DNA of 64,000 nt from Planctomycetota bacterium (GCA_027625095.1 JAQBXN010000029.1:1-64000), one strand, 5' to 3'; positions 1-9,408 are shown, numbered from the stretch's first letter. Translations and numbers: made by a program. Notes: generated by a model from the sequence alone, not told the origin.

Positions 1-504
1 GATGTATCTGAAAACGACATCCCAGAATCTGTAAACACAACACTTGGTATCACCTTGAGCCAACCGGATACCCCAGTAGAGTAATTCGTCCGCGGCTTCG
101 TATCTGCCGGCGAAGATGGGTTCTCCGTAGTTAACGGTTACCTTTGAAAACGGGATGGGAAGGACAACCCGATCCCACCGCCGTAGTCGGACATACCACT
201 TTGGCAAAACAGCCATAGGGAGGATGACGCCGTCAATCTTCTTTGTGATGGTTGCCACGCCGGGTTTCATCTCGTAGGCGGGTCCTTCCGGCCCGTCTGG
301 GGCGATGAATGAATTCATACCAGATTTGATGGCGCGCATGACTTTCGTCACTGCGATCGCATTCTTTTGCGCATCATCATTCGGGCAGGTGAACACCGGT
401 TTGCATCCGTAGGCGCGGCTGAGCGGGCCGAGAATCTCGCCGGCCTTTCCACCGAGAGTCAAATTAACGATGTTGGTAGGGGTGACCCAGAATTTTCTCG
501 GGGC
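1..504 (-). pseudogene. DUF374-type lysophospholipid acyltransferase, N-terminus missing and C-terminus off the edge
   Basis: A minus-strand reading frame is open from a TAA at 505-507 to the window edge and has no convincing start codon. Its translation contains the DUF374 core: APDGPEGPAYEMKPGVA, then a WDRVVLPIPFSKV segment and VNYGEPIF. This family belongs to the LpxL/PlsC-like acyltransferases that modify lipid A or phospholipids at the inner membrane. Family members normally have about 60-70 residues before this point, including a helix and a WHGR-type motif, and these are absent. Homology seems to begin near base 470, exactly where the divergent TonB receptor also begins without its N-terminus. 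I see the open frame and motifs directly; the family call rests on motif memory. It may be a true rearrangement remnant or an assembly chimera. Confidence 0.55.
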
Positions 505-2299
505 TTATGAATATGAATCACGGGGGGTCAAGACTCTGTTTTCGAGCAAAGTTCTCTTTCTGCTCAATAGTCTTCCAGCAGGGCTGCACCTGCTGAACCA
601 CGGCCCCAAGCAAGCCTATCAGGGGTTCAACATGGAAAACATAAAACGTATCGAGATTGTCAGGGGCCCGGGCTCCGCTCTTTACGGGGCGGATTCATTC
701 CTTGCCACGATCAACATCATCACCAACGAACCCAAGGAGATCGAGGGCTTCAAAGCATCCGTACGCGGCGGGAGCTTTGATACGCAGGAATACAATCTTT
801 CCTTTGGCAAGCAGTTCGGTGATTTTGGGATTGGAGGGAATGTATATGTTCTTGATTCGAACGGTTTCAGGGGTGATCTTGCAGGAGACATCAACGGGAC
901 TCCTGGGCAGACAATTCTGGGCGAAACGAAATATGGGATTGAGTTCAAAGCGGATCTGAACGATCTGCACTGGCAGATGAATTATGTCCGACGCCGCGGA
1001 AACGGCGGATTTGTCGGGATTTTGAATGGTGTCAACGATGAGACAGTTCAGCGTTACTACAACACATTGAGTTCCCTTCACTATGATTGGGAACCGAACG
1101 ACTCATGGACTGTCGTCCCCCGCACGTACGTGGAATATTTTGTCCAGGACAATTTCTACGAGGCATTTAATGAAGGCGAATCCGCCTTCGGGGCTTTTCC
1201 GCCAGGATTTTTCCCCAATGGCGTCTTTGGCCCGGTCGAGGGAAAAACTCTTCGTTATGGGGCGGATGTGCTGAGTACCTACAATTGGCTGGATAACAAT
1301 AAAGTCGTCTTCGGCCTTTGGTACGAACATCAGGAATTTTTCGACCTGTTCGGTAGCGCCAATTTTGATGAAACAAATAATTTTTTCCCCACACCAAACG
1401 ATGTTCTTGTTCCGTTTAGTGTATCCACGCGGCCTCGAGCACAAAGAGATGTATTTGCTGTCTTTGCAGAAGACATCTGGGATATCACCGACGACCTTCG
1501 CCTCATTCTGGGTGCCCGCTTCGACCGGTACAGTGATTTTGGATCGGAGTTCCACCCAAGGGCAAACCTGGTATGGGAATTTTCAGATGGCTATTACCTG
1601 AAACTCCTCTACGGCTCTGCCTTTCGGGCCCCCAACTTCTCTGACCAGTTTGAAATCAATCCTGCTTACGTCGGCAATCCGGGCATTCAACCAGAGAATA
1701 TCGATACCTATGAAGTTGGTCTGACTGCGGAAATAACTGAGGAATTCACTGCAACCATCACCGGTTTCTACAACGATATCAAAGACCTGATCAGCGGGGT
1801 CAACATCAGCGGTGCGAGAACTGTCAACAACTCTGGCGAGTTGCAGGTTTTCGGTATGGAAGTCGAATCCAGGTATCGATTCCTGGACTTTGATGAACGG
1901 ACATACGTCGGCTTTAACTACACCCTTCTCGACATCAATGATGACAAAGCAGTCGCAGGAGTGCCCGGTGGCACTTTCACCCGTGATGTGCCGGAACACC
2001 GTGGTAATATCACTCTAAATCTGGGATTGCCCATGAATCTTAACTGGTATCTCAATCTGCATTTCAAAGGTGAAGTTGAGCGCTCTGGTACCGACTCCCG
2101 AAGCGATTTGGGAGGATACATGCTGGTAAACACCGCTATCAGTTCGAATGAACTGTTCGGCTATGAGGGTGTCAAAGCGAGTCTTTCCATCTTCAATCTG
2201 CTCGACAAGCAGTATTTCGACCCTTCACCGATCAACACGACAACGGACTACGAGAAGCCAGGCATCACAGTGCTGCTGCAATTAAGTTATCAGTTCTGA
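470..2299 (+). CDS. TonB-dependent outer-membrane receptor, lacking its N-terminus
   Basis: The protein resembles TonB-dependent receptors that import iron complexes, vitamins or glycans across the outer membrane. The plug shows the hallmark IKRIEIVRGPGSALYGADSF (about residues 58-77) followed by INIIT. The barrel includes YGSAFRAPNFSDQF and PGIQPENIDTYEVGL, typical of the lipoprotein-like TonB_dep_Rec domain, and it ends in an aromatic Phe (LSYQF), the usual outer-membrane insertion signal. There is no signal peptide, TonB box or first part of the plug; homology starts almost at residue 3. The first Met codon at 470 is therefore unlikely to be the native start; the frame is open from 413. 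The stop is 7 bases before the desaturase start, so the two are probably co-transcribed. Substrate cannot be told. Confidence 0.85.
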   Translation: MLVGVTQNFLGAYEYESRGVKTLFSSKVLFLLNSLPAGLHLLNHGPKQAYQGFNMENIKRIEIVRGPGSALYGADSFLATINIITNEPKEIEGFKASVRGGSFDTQEYNLSFGKQFGDFGIGGNVYVLDSNGFRGDLAGDINGTPGQTILGETKYGIEFKADLNDLHWQMNYVRRRGNGGFVGILNGVNDETVQRYYNTLSSLHYDWEPNDSWTVVPRTYVEYFVQDNFYEAFNEGESAFGAFPPGFFPNGVFGPVEGKTLRYGADVLSTYNWLDNNKVVFGLWYEHQEFFDLFGSANFDETNNFFPTPNDVLVPFSVSTRPRAQRDVFAVFAEDIWDITDDLRLILGARFDRYSDFGSEFHPRANLVWEFSDGYYLKLLYGSAFRAPNFSDQFEINPAYVGNPGIQPENIDTYEVGLTAEITEEFTATITGFYNDIKDLISGVNISGARTVNNSGELQVFGMEVESRYRFLDFDERTYVGFNYTLLDINDDKAVAGVPGGTFTRDVPEHRGNITLNLGLPMNLNWYLNLHFKGEVERSGTDSRSDLGGYMLVNTAISSNELFGYEGVKASLSIFNLLDKQYFDPSPINTTTDYEKPGITVLLQLSYQF

Positions 2300-2306
2300 G
2301 GGGCTC

Positions 2307-3404
2307 ATGACCAGCAGAATCATAGGCTGCACCGATATCGACGCCTATTCTACGCCCTCAGCGGCAAGAACTCTCTGGCAAGCCGCGTCTACATGGATGC
2401 CATACGTGGGCCTCTGGGCGCTCATGATAATGAGCCTGGATGGGCCCTGCTGGGCCACTTTAGCGCTTTCATTGCCGGCCGGAATGTTGATGGGCCGAAT
2501 GCTATCGATGACCCACGATTGTGGTCATGGATCCATGTTCCGTTCGCGCCTGGCCAACGACCTGGTCGGTTCGATCAACAGCTTCCTTATCTTTATGCCG
2601 TACGGCTACTGGCAGGTGGAACATTCGCTTCATCATGCCGGCAATGCCAACCTCGACCGCCGCGGCATCGGAGATGTCTGGACTTTGACGGTGAACGAAT
2701 ACCTTGCGTCTTCATCACTCCGCCGACTTTGGTATCGAATTTATCGAACACCGGTAATGCTCTTTTGCGTGGCAGGCTTCTTTCTGCTTCTGGTGAAGTA
2801 TCGATTTCCCAGGAAGGGAGCCACACGAAAAGAGCGAGTCAGCGCGATCCGAATGAATCTGGCGTTGGCAATTTATGTAGGGTTGATGAGCGCAACAATT
2901 GGCCTGAAGGGCTGGGCTCTTATTCAGTTTCCAACCCTTATGGTAGGGGCTGGATTTATCTTCTGGATGTTTTACCTCAACCACAACTATGAGGGCGCCA
3001 TCTGGGACTGGGATAGTGAATGGGAATTCGAAAGAGCCGCGATGGAAGGAAGCTCGTGGCTGAAAATCCCGCCGGTCTTTCGCTGGTTCTGCGGCAACAG
3101 CGGGTATCACCACATCCATCACGTTTTTCCTGAGATCCCAAATTACAACATGGAAAGATGCCTTCGTGAAATACCACTTTTCCAGAGAGTGGAACCGGTA
3201 GATCTTCGCGGTTCCTGGCGGGCAATGTTTCTCAAACTTTGGGATGAAGATCATCGACGGCTGATCCGATGGGATCAATTAAATTCCCATCCATCGAACG
3301 CCTGGTTCGAAAGCAGTACCTCACTATCCCATTCCCCCAATCGAATATTTTTAAGGGATACCCCAAAATTTACTGGCGCTGTTCAGGAAGGCGGGCGAAG
3401 GTAG
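2307..3404 (+). CDS. Membrane fatty acid desaturase
   Basis: This is an integral membrane di-iron desaturase of the FA_desaturase family, which puts double bonds into acyl chains of membrane lipids or related molecules. The three histidine boxes are visible: HDCGH at residues 70-74, HSLHH at 106-110 and HHIHH at 268-272. The spacing and the NHNYEGA segment before the last box match omega-6/delta-12-like bacterial enzymes. Hydrophobic segments lie before box 1 and between boxes 2 and 3. The ATG has a GAGGG Shine-Dalgarno sequence about 5 bases upstream and follows the TonB receptor stop by 7 bases. Length (365 residues) is normal. The pairing with a TonB receptor hints at a lipid or carotenoid-like substrate, but that is inference. 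It converges with the glycosyltransferase gene, leaving only 17 bases between stops. Confidence 0.9.
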   Translation: MTSRIIGCTDIDAYSTPSAARTLWQAASTWMPYVGLWALMIMSLDGPCWATLALSLPAGMLMGRMLSMTHDCGHGSMFRSRLANDLVGSINSFLIFMPYGYWQVEHSLHHAGNANLDRRGIGDVWTLTVNEYLASSSLRRLWYRIYRTPVMLFCVAGFFLLLVKYRFPRKGATRKERVSAIRMNLALAIYVGLMSATIGLKGWALIQFPTLMVGAGFIFWMFYLNHNYEGAIWDWDSEWEFERAAMEGSSWLKIPPVFRWFCGNSGYHHIHHVFPEIPNYNMERCLREIPLFQRVEPVDLRGSWRAMFLKLWDEDHRRLIRWDQLNSHPSNAWFESSTSLSHSPNRIFLRDTPKFTGAVQEGGRR

Positions 3405-3421
3405 CCGGTCTATGGATGTGA

Positions 3422-4957
3422 TCACGGGAACTCACCCAGCCGCCAGATATATATGAACTCGGATAGCGGATTCGTTCCGGCTTCAGGCAGGCCACCGTCT
3501 TCGGCAACCGTCTGTTGATGTCCGGCAGCAGGATTCGGAATCCTGTAAGTGGGCGGATAAAGTTTCAGGAACTGCTCAAACCGCTGGTTGTGTTCAATCT
3601 TGAGGCGATTCCAGAGCATGTAATCGAGCACGATGTGGGAAAAGCCCTGCCGTCGAAGAGATCGAAACGATGCCGGTGCGCGTTCATGCCAGTCCGGTGC
3701 GGCGAACTTTGATGCGAGCAGGTCACTAGCGAATCCGAAGCGGCGTCCGGTGAACGCTTCAAAAACCCACCAGGTATGAGTGGTGCCGCCGGCCTTGAAG
3801 TCATCGCCATCCTCGAGCAATCTGCTCATCGCCTCCTCATATCCGGAATGCAGAGTGACTGCCCCATAGATCTCCCTGGCCTGAACTCCGATACAAAGTA
3901 AAAGTGATCCGGCGACCACCAGCACTCTCCGCTGGCTTGAATCCTTCAAAGAGACCCAGATGAATTGAATTGCCGCCGCACATCCGAACAACAGAGGAAG
4001 ACATAGGGGCAGGTAGACCCTTGGATACGGCAACGCGCTCCGGCAATAGCCAAGAATCATCAAGCCAAACTGGATCAGAACGAAAACCTCAAATGGCCTT
4101 CTGCTGTCAGCCATCCGCCAGATACCGATCGCCCCCAGCAATACGAACGGCGCGCCCGCATACTGCATTGGAATCAAAAGAAACCGAAAGGAAAACGCGG
4201 ACTCCCTGAATCCCTGCTGGTGAAAAATTACCTGACGAAAAAGCTCTTTGTGTTCTATGTAGGGCCACAGAAGAACGCAAGGTATAGCGTAACCAATCGC
4301 GAAGCTGACAAGCACTGCAAGAATGCACATCAGAATACGCTTCCAATGTTCTCGATGTTGCCGGAACGAGTGGATGACAAATGCCAGGCACACCGGCACA
4401 AACGTGGTCGCCATCGAGTAGTTGACTGAGAGGCAGAACCCAAACGTCATCCCGCTGCCGATGGCCCAGCCGAAATACCTTTTTGTATCCGTTGGCGATG
4501 TGTCAAGAACGCGATCGTAGAGCAGCATGCCTCCCATCAGAAAGGTGAGCAGATTGGCGTCGGCATTCGCTCCGCGGTGATAGAAAAGAAAGAAAGGCGT
4601 CACCGCAGCCAGAGCGGCCGTGAACAGGCCGGCGACCCGGCCGAAACGCCTACGCACAAGCAGCCATGTAAACAGAATGAAGACCAGGCCCGACCCAGCG
4701 GACATGAACAGCGGCGAGCTCATCTTCAGCCCGAACAGCATGAACGAAATGACGATCATCAGCGTGTGCCCCGGCTTGTCCTTGATGCCGTTCTCCTGGC
4801 CCATGAGCACCTTCCATGCCTGGTGCGCATAGTGCCCGCCGTCCGAAGTGCGCAAGCCCTGATCCGGCAAACCGTAAAACCGCAGGATGATCGCGATTAT
4901 GAAAATCACGAAGATGGCAACCCTCTCACTTCGAGCATGAATGCTGGTGTTAAGCAT
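3422..4957 (-). CDS. Membrane glycosyltransferase of the PMT/ArnT (GT39/GT83-like) type
   Basis: A polytopic membrane protein of about 511 residues with an N-terminal cytoplasmic tail, about ten hydrophobic segments and a soluble C-terminal part. The first periplasmic loop carries SDGGHY, in the place where these polyprenyl-phosphate-sugar-dependent transferases have their acidic catalytic motif, and a later loop has RGANADANL. Such enzymes move a sugar from a lipid carrier to protein or lipid A on the outer face of the inner membrane. I chose the ATG at 4957, not an upstream in-frame start, because GAGGGAG lies just before it and the hydrophobic segment follows at the normal distance. It overlaps the last 8 bases of the amidase gene, so the two are translationally coupled. 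The acceptor is unknown. Confidence 0.8.
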   Translation of the reverse strand: MLNTSIHARSERVAIFVIFIIAIILRFYGLPDQGLRTSDGGHYAHQAWKVLMGQENGIKDKPGHTLMIVISFMLFGLKMSSPLFMSAGSGLVFILFTWLLVRRRFGRVAGLFTAALAAVTPFFLFYHRGANADANLLTFLMGGMLLYDRVLDTSPTDTKRYFGWAIGSGMTFGFCLSVNYSMATTFVPVCLAFVIHSFRQHREHWKRILMCILAVLVSFAIGYAIPCVLLWPYIEHKELFRQVIFHQQGFRESAFSFRFLLIPMQYAGAPFVLLGAIGIWRMADSRRPFEVFVLIQFGLMILGYCRSALPYPRVYLPLCLPLLFGCAAAIQFIWVSLKDSSQRRVLVVAGSLLLCIGVQAREIYGAVTLHSGYEEAMSRLLEDGDDFKAGGTTHTWWVFEAFTGRRFGFASDLLASKFAAPDWHERAPASFRSLRRQGFSHIVLDYMLWNRLKIEHNQRFEQFLKLYPPTYRIPNPAAGHQQTVAEDGGLPEAGTNPLSEFIYIWRLGEFP

Positions 4958-5729
4958 TAGCTCCCTCTTCCGCTTCGATATCACACACAAAAAACTGTTC
5001 CCCCTTCGGCCTGGTCTGCACGACCCAGTCGCCATTGGGACGGACCACTCCGGAAGGTGAGGAGCACGGCCATTCAGGCGGATGGCAATTGTCCACGGTC
5101 ACAATCCAGAGCCGACCCGAACGAGCACGCATGCGGAGGTTAGACTCGTGAAAACGCCAGTTTACTTCCGACCATTCGTTGCCGCTTCGGCCGCCGTTGA
5201 CTGCATGAAAGATGATCTTTGCTCCCATCTGCGTGAGCTGTTGAGTGAGATGGGGATCCGGCATCGGCGTGCAGGCCGGGTTCGCCCAGAGATCGTTGCA
5301 GATCAGCCCGCCGATAGAGATGCCTCCCATCGAGCGCACGGAGAGAGGCGTTGCGGAATAATGGTTGATTTCACCCTTTGGTTGATCCTCCAGCGTTCCG
5401 CACCGAAGCGTCTTGCTGTGGAATCCAAGGTATTCACCATGCTTGTCGTAGAACCGAATCTGGTTGTAGCAAAGCCCGTCTTCCAGCTCGACAAAGCAAG
5501 TGCCGAGAGCCAACCCAAGGTTGGCCTCACGTGCTTTTTTCGTGATCCGTTCGAGGGCTTGATTCACCGCGTCACTATCAAACTCGGGCGTGTAGCCGCT
5601 GAGTGAGCCCTCTGGCGTCAGGAGAACGTCCGCATGCTCACCGGCGGCATAATCAATGGCGCGTTCGATGGCGGCGACATTTGCCTTGATCTCTGTTAAC
5701 ACCGGAATTTGTGCACCAGCTACTCTCAT
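4950..5729 (-). CDS. Carbon-nitrogen hydrolase (nitrilase superfamily)
   Basis: A 259-residue member of the nitrilase superfamily, which hydrolyses amides, N-carbamoyl compounds or nitriles in the cytoplasm. The catalytic triad is intact: Glu40 in TPEGSLSGY, Lys106 in HSKTLRC and Cys144 in GGLICNDLW. Length is normal for the omega-amidase/carbamoylase branches. It is first in a two-gene unit with the membrane glycosyltransferase, whose ATG overlaps its stop. The combination suggests processing of an N-acylated or amidated cell-surface compound, but neither substrate can be named from sequence. A second, only distantly similar superfamily member is encoded at 54646-55611. Confidence 0.85.
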   Translation of the reverse strand: MRVAGAQIPVLTEIKANVAAIERAIDYAAGEHADVLLTPEGSLSGYTPEFDSDAVNQALERITKKAREANLGLALGTCFVELEDGLCYNQIRFYDKHGEYLGFHSKTLRCGTLEDQPKGEINHYSATPLSVRSMGGISIGGLICNDLWANPACTPMPDPHLTQQLTQMGAKIIFHAVNGGRSGNEWSEVNWRFHESNLRMRARSGRLWIVTVDNCHPPEWPCSSPSGVVRPNGDWVVQTRPKGEQFFVCDIEAEEGANA

Positions 5730-6019
5730 TGGGTGATCTCTCGGGGACGGGTCCTAACAAAAAGTTTTAGGGGAGGAAGTTCGGATGAACTTGACAATGT
5801 TATGTCTTCCTGATGCCGCAGGCTTGCTCTGTGGCGTCCCTTCAACGGCCCCGACATTGTCAGATTAAGTTACCACTTTTCTAAGTTCGTTATGTTTCTT
5901 ACATTCTACCCGCGGACGAAGGCATCCTGATCCAAAGGCACTTTCGCGGCCCGCTTTGCAACCGTCAATGAACTCCTGGTCCTACTATCTTTTCAGCACT
6001 CCATCACTCCACTCTTCTC

Positions 6020-6994
6020 ATGTCTAAAATGAAACGACTCGAAAAACACGAAGGCTTCGGCAACGTCAAGATGGTCGAAGCTGATATCCCAACTCCTGCT
6101 GCTGATGAAGTGCTGGGCAAGGTCAAACGCAGCCTCATCAGCCGCGGCTCGGAACTTTTCATGCGCTACGTGAAGGAAGGGCCTGTCGAGCATGACATTA
6201 TGGGCTACTCCGACGCCGGCGTAATCATCGAGGCCGGCAGCGAAGTGGACAACCTCAAGCCCGGTGACCGCGCCATGCTGGTCCGGCCTCATGCAGAGTA
6301 TGTAACCGCCAGCGTGAAGGGCGACGCGCCCAGAGCCGTGCCTATCCCGGATGAGTTGTCCTTCGAACGCGCCGTCTTCATGCCGCTGACCACGAGCGCG
6401 ATTCTCTGGATGGACACCACCCCGATCATTGAGGGCGACATAGTGGTCATCCTCGGCCAGGGTATCGTGGGCCAACTGTGCGCCCAGGCCGTCCGAAAGC
6501 GAAAACCCGGACGCGTGATCACCGTAGACGCCCAGGAGATTCGCTGCGGAATTTCACGTGAGCTTGGCTGCGATGAATCCATCAACTGCAGCAAGGTCGA
6601 TTCCGTAGAGCGTGTCAGAGAGTTGACCGGTGGCAAAGGCGCGGATGTGGTAATCGAATGTGTGGGCGGCAATGCAGGGCTCAAGTCTTTCGAGCAGGCT
6701 CAGAGGATGCTCAAGAACGACGGGGTCATTCACCTGATCGCGCTGTACCATGGTGCGCCATTAGAACTCGACGCCTCCAGATTCATGAACAAAATGCTTA
6801 TCGCCGGCATACGTGTTTCTGAGCCAAGGCTGAACTACTTTCACAAGGCTGCACAGGCTCTGGTCGATGAAACCGTTCGTGTCGAACCCCTGATTACCCA
6901 CCGAATGCCGGGCCTTAAGGCTGACGAGGCTTACCACCTTCTCTACAACAACCCGGACGAAGCATTGGGTGTTGTTCTTGAGTGGGATGATTAA
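6020..6994 (+). CDS. Zinc-independent MDR (alcohol dehydrogenase-like) oxidoreductase
   Basis: A 324-residue medium-chain dehydrogenase/reductase. The GroES-like N-terminal half is followed by a Rossmann fold with ILGQGIVGQL (GxGxxG at residues 146-151) and the GKGADVVIECVGG motif typical of threonine/sorbitol dehydrogenase relatives. The catalytic zinc Cys-His-Cys/Glu set and the four-cysteine structural zinc loop are missing: the position of the catalytic Cys reads SRGSELF. It therefore probably works without zinc, as do the reductases related to bacteriochlorophyllide dehydrogenase. No Shine-Dalgarno precedes the ATG, which sits in a CTTCTCATG context. A glycosidase-like gene and a PhyH dioxygenase follow on the same strand at 51 and 62 bases, suggesting a small catabolic unit. 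Confidence 0.8.
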   Translation: MSKMKRLEKHEGFGNVKMVEADIPTPAADEVLGKVKRSLISRGSELFMRYVKEGPVEHDIMGYSDAGVIIEAGSEVDNLKPGDRAMLVRPHAEYVTASVKGDAPRAVPIPDELSFERAVFMPLTTSAILWMDTTPIIEGDIVVILGQGIVGQLCAQAVRKRKPGRVITVDAQEIRCGISRELGCDESINCSKVDSVERVRELTGGKGADVVIECVGGNAGLKSFEQAQRMLKNDGVIHLIALYHGAPLELDASRFMNKMLIAGIRVSEPRLNYFHKAAQALVDETVRVEPLITHRMPGLKADEAYHLLYNNPDEALGVVLEWDD

Positions 6995-7045
6995 CAGTTA
7001 CTCAAGTTCACCCTCAACAAAAGAGACTCTCCCAAATAAATTCTC

Positions 7046-8539
7046 ATGCCGACGAATTCATCCATCTTTACCACAAGATCCGAACCCCTTGCCGTCGACA
7101 CCCAGCGGCAACTTTTCCTGGACGACCACTGCATAGAAGGTTCTCACGGACTGACACGCCAGCTTCATCAGCCTGAAAAATGCGGCCCCGTTCTGCGTCC
7201 GGATTCAGAGGCCGGCCAAGTCGCCTTGCAGAGCAGGAGTGTCCCCCAATGGAATTCAGAGAAGAGTCTGTGGGAATGGTGGTACTGGGGGAGCTGGGCC
7301 TGCGCCCCTTACGGCCCCTATCATTCGACGGCCGTTTCTCTGACTCACTACGCCACTTCCGAAGACGGCGTCCATTGGGAAAAACCCGAGCTGGGACGAT
7401 ATGAATGGAAGGGCTCAAAGGACAACAATGTCGCCATCGATCCAGCAGACGGACATCGCAGTCTTTACCACATCATTCGCGACGAGGACGAATCCGATCC
7501 CTCTAAGCGATACAAAGCGCTCTTTGGCACTCACGATCGCAAACCGATGGTTTCACCGGACGGCTTCACCTGGTCGCCCGTCGACGTGGCCGACATGCCG
7601 AGCAGTGATGAATCCCATTTTTTCTTTGACGAGACGACGCGTAGTTACGTGGCACTCGTGAAACGCGGCACAGTTTGGGGACGTTCGGTCTTCTTGGAAA
7701 CCAGCAAAGATTTCGTGAATTGGCACAACCACGGCGTGGTGATGCATGCCGACCAGGTCGATTGGGATAATCGGTCTCACCGAATTCGGCAGGTAGTCGA
7801 AGATGAGCGTTTTCTTTCGCCGCCGCTCGTGGATGAAGAAAACTATATCGCCGAAACATATCAGATGGCCGCAATGCCCTACGAAGGTATCTACATCGGA
7901 TTTGTCGGCATCTTCAATCCCGCCGGAGCCATCCCACCTCCGCACATGAATCACACAGGCATCAATCAGGTTGAACTGACTATGAGCCGCAACCTCCGAA
8001 ACTGGAGGCGCCTGTGCGACCGCTCCGTATTCATCGGTGTCGAACCATGGGACGGCGAAGCCTACGACACCCAGCAGGCACTCCTCTGCGGACGCCCCAT
8101 TATTCAGGACCAGGAAATCTGGATATACTACAACGCCTGTCGCTTCCGAGGGCACAAGGAGCTTTACCCGGAGAAGTACTGGCCGTATTTCAACGACCTC
8201 ACCGCATTATCGCTGGCTAAGCTTCCACGGGACCGCTTCGTCTCTCTCGAGGCCGCTGAGGAGGGGGAACTCCTCACCCGGCGATTGCTGCTTGCCGGCA
8301 GCGACCTCTATGTAAACGCAGATGCAGAATCCGGCGAGTTGAGAGCGGAGCTTCTGGACGCCGAAACCATGAAGCCATTAGATGGCCATTCTCTCGAAGC
8401 ATGCGTTCCGGTCACTGCAAGTGGGTTGCATTGCAAGCTCACCTGGAAAGCGGAAACGGCAACCTTGCCCAGACAGCTACCCACCCGCATTCGTTTCAAT
8501 TTAAAGAACGCCTCACTATTCTCGTTCTGGTCTGAATGA
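7046..8539 (+). CDS. Glycoside hydrolase-like five-bladed beta-propeller protein (GH32/43-like)
   Basis: A 497-residue protein beginning, after a short tail, with QLFLDDHCIEG (about residues 21-31), the hallmark of a large family of planctomycete and poribacterial proteins annotated as glycosylases or GH32-N-terminal-like. Repeated elements such as ATSEDGVHWEKPELG and MVSPDGFTWSPV are propeller-blade motifs, and DESHFFFDETTRSYVAL resembles the acidic active-site strand. No signal peptide is present, so it is likely cytoplasmic. The C-terminal 100 residues (LLLAGSDLYVNADAESGELR onward) form a beta-sandwich. The context, with an MDR dehydrogenase before and PhyH after, fits sugar or glycoside catabolism. 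Catalytic residues cannot be assigned with certainty. Confidence 0.7.
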   Translation: MPTNSSIFTTRSEPLAVDTQRQLFLDDHCIEGSHGLTRQLHQPEKCGPVLRPDSEAGQVALQSRSVPQWNSEKSLWEWWYWGSWACAPYGPYHSTAVSLTHYATSEDGVHWEKPELGRYEWKGSKDNNVAIDPADGHRSLYHIIRDEDESDPSKRYKALFGTHDRKPMVSPDGFTWSPVDVADMPSSDESHFFFDETTRSYVALVKRGTVWGRSVFLETSKDFVNWHNHGVVMHADQVDWDNRSHRIRQVVEDERFLSPPLVDEENYIAETYQMAAMPYEGIYIGFVGIFNPAGAIPPPHMNHTGINQVELTMSRNLRNWRRLCDRSVFIGVEPWDGEAYDTQQALLCGRPIIQDQEIWIYYNACRFRGHKELYPEKYWPYFNDLTALSLAKLPRDRFVSLEAAEEGELLTRRLLLAGSDLYVNADAESGELRAELLDAETMKPLDGHSLEACVPVTASGLHCKLTWKAETATLPRQLPTRIRFNLKNASLFSFWSE

Positions 8540-8601
8540 ATTCATATGCAGGATCGCGTGCCCACGGGTAGGCATTTTTTCACCTCATTTATCAATATTC
8601 T

Positions 8602-9408
8602 ATGTTCAAGACTCATATCCCCTCATTTGTCGAGAGTGTTACAAAAGAGCAGGACACGCAATTTACGGAGAATCTGTTCGTCACGTTTGGTTCTGTTTTT
8701 GATGAAGAGGCGCTTATCGAAATGCGTTTCGCCTACGAACGCATTCTCGACAAGGGGCCATTCCTGGATACCCGCCGGGGTTTTCTTTCGCATGAGCGCG
8801 GGCGTGTCGTGACGGTCGCAGGATTCTGTGAGGAACAGGATCTGATGAAGCAGCTCTGCAATCCCTATCTGCTGAAGATAGCGCGGATGGCACTTGGCAC
8901 CGATGACATCATTTATAGCGATGGATACTTGTTCTGGCAGAGGCTGCTGGAACGGAGTGACCCGGAGGCGTGGAACGGTTGGCATACGGACTTCGTTCTC
9001 AACGAAAGACCGGTACATCCAACGCACGTTAATCTCTGGACATACCTTGACGACATCACCAGCATGGAGGGCCCCACCCAACTGCTGCAAGGGGGCATCA
9101 AACGGATTCGAGAAAACTTCGATGCGGGCCGTGAGACGATGGACGGCGTTGACCCCATGAAAAAAGATCCTGAACACGCGCTCTACATGGAAGCCCCTGC
9201 CGGCGGCGGTTTCTGTTTCAGTGGCGCATGCCCGCACCGCGCAACCATCAATCAGAGTGGCACGCCGCGCCGCGTTGTGACATACGAGTTCGACGTCCGC
9301 ACCGATCAACCACACGGCCGGTTCTATGAGGTAACGAACAAAGACCAGCAGCGGAAGGTAGCGGAATGGCTGCCGGATGAGCATAAGGGATTGATATTGG
9401 ATATCTGA
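8602..9408 (+). CDS. Phytanoyl-CoA dioxygenase (PhyH) family protein
   Basis: A 268-residue Fe(II)/2-oxoglutarate-dependent oxygenase. The metal triad is visible as His128-Thr-Asp130 (GWHTDF) and His212 (ACPHRA), and the 2-oxoglutarate-binding arginine lies in TPRRVVTYEF. Family members hydroxylate small molecules such as acyl-CoAs, ectoine or amino-acid derivatives; the substrate here is unknown. It is the last gene of a three-gene plus-strand run. A second PhyH gene at 41704-42597 is distant in sequence. PhyH expansion is typical of Poribacteria and some Planctomycetota, which is the reason to mention those lineages. Confidence 0.85.
   Translation: MFKTHIPSFVESVTKEQDTQFTENLFVTFGSVFDEEALIEMRFAYERILDKGPFLDTRRGFLSHERGRVVTVAGFCEEQDLMKQLCNPYLLKIARMALGTDDIIYSDGYLFWQRLLERSDPEAWNGWHTDFVLNERPVHPTHVNLWTYLDDITSMEGPTQLLQGGIKRIRENFDAGRETMDGVDPMKKDPEHALYMEAPAGGGFCFSGACPHRATINQSGTPRRVVTYEFDVRTDQPHGRFYEVTNKDQQRKVAEWLPDEHKGLILDI

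Noticed and set aside
8546-8812. Alternative plus-strand start before the first PhyH gene
   Set aside because: It lies in another frame and loses the PhyH motifs after a few codons.
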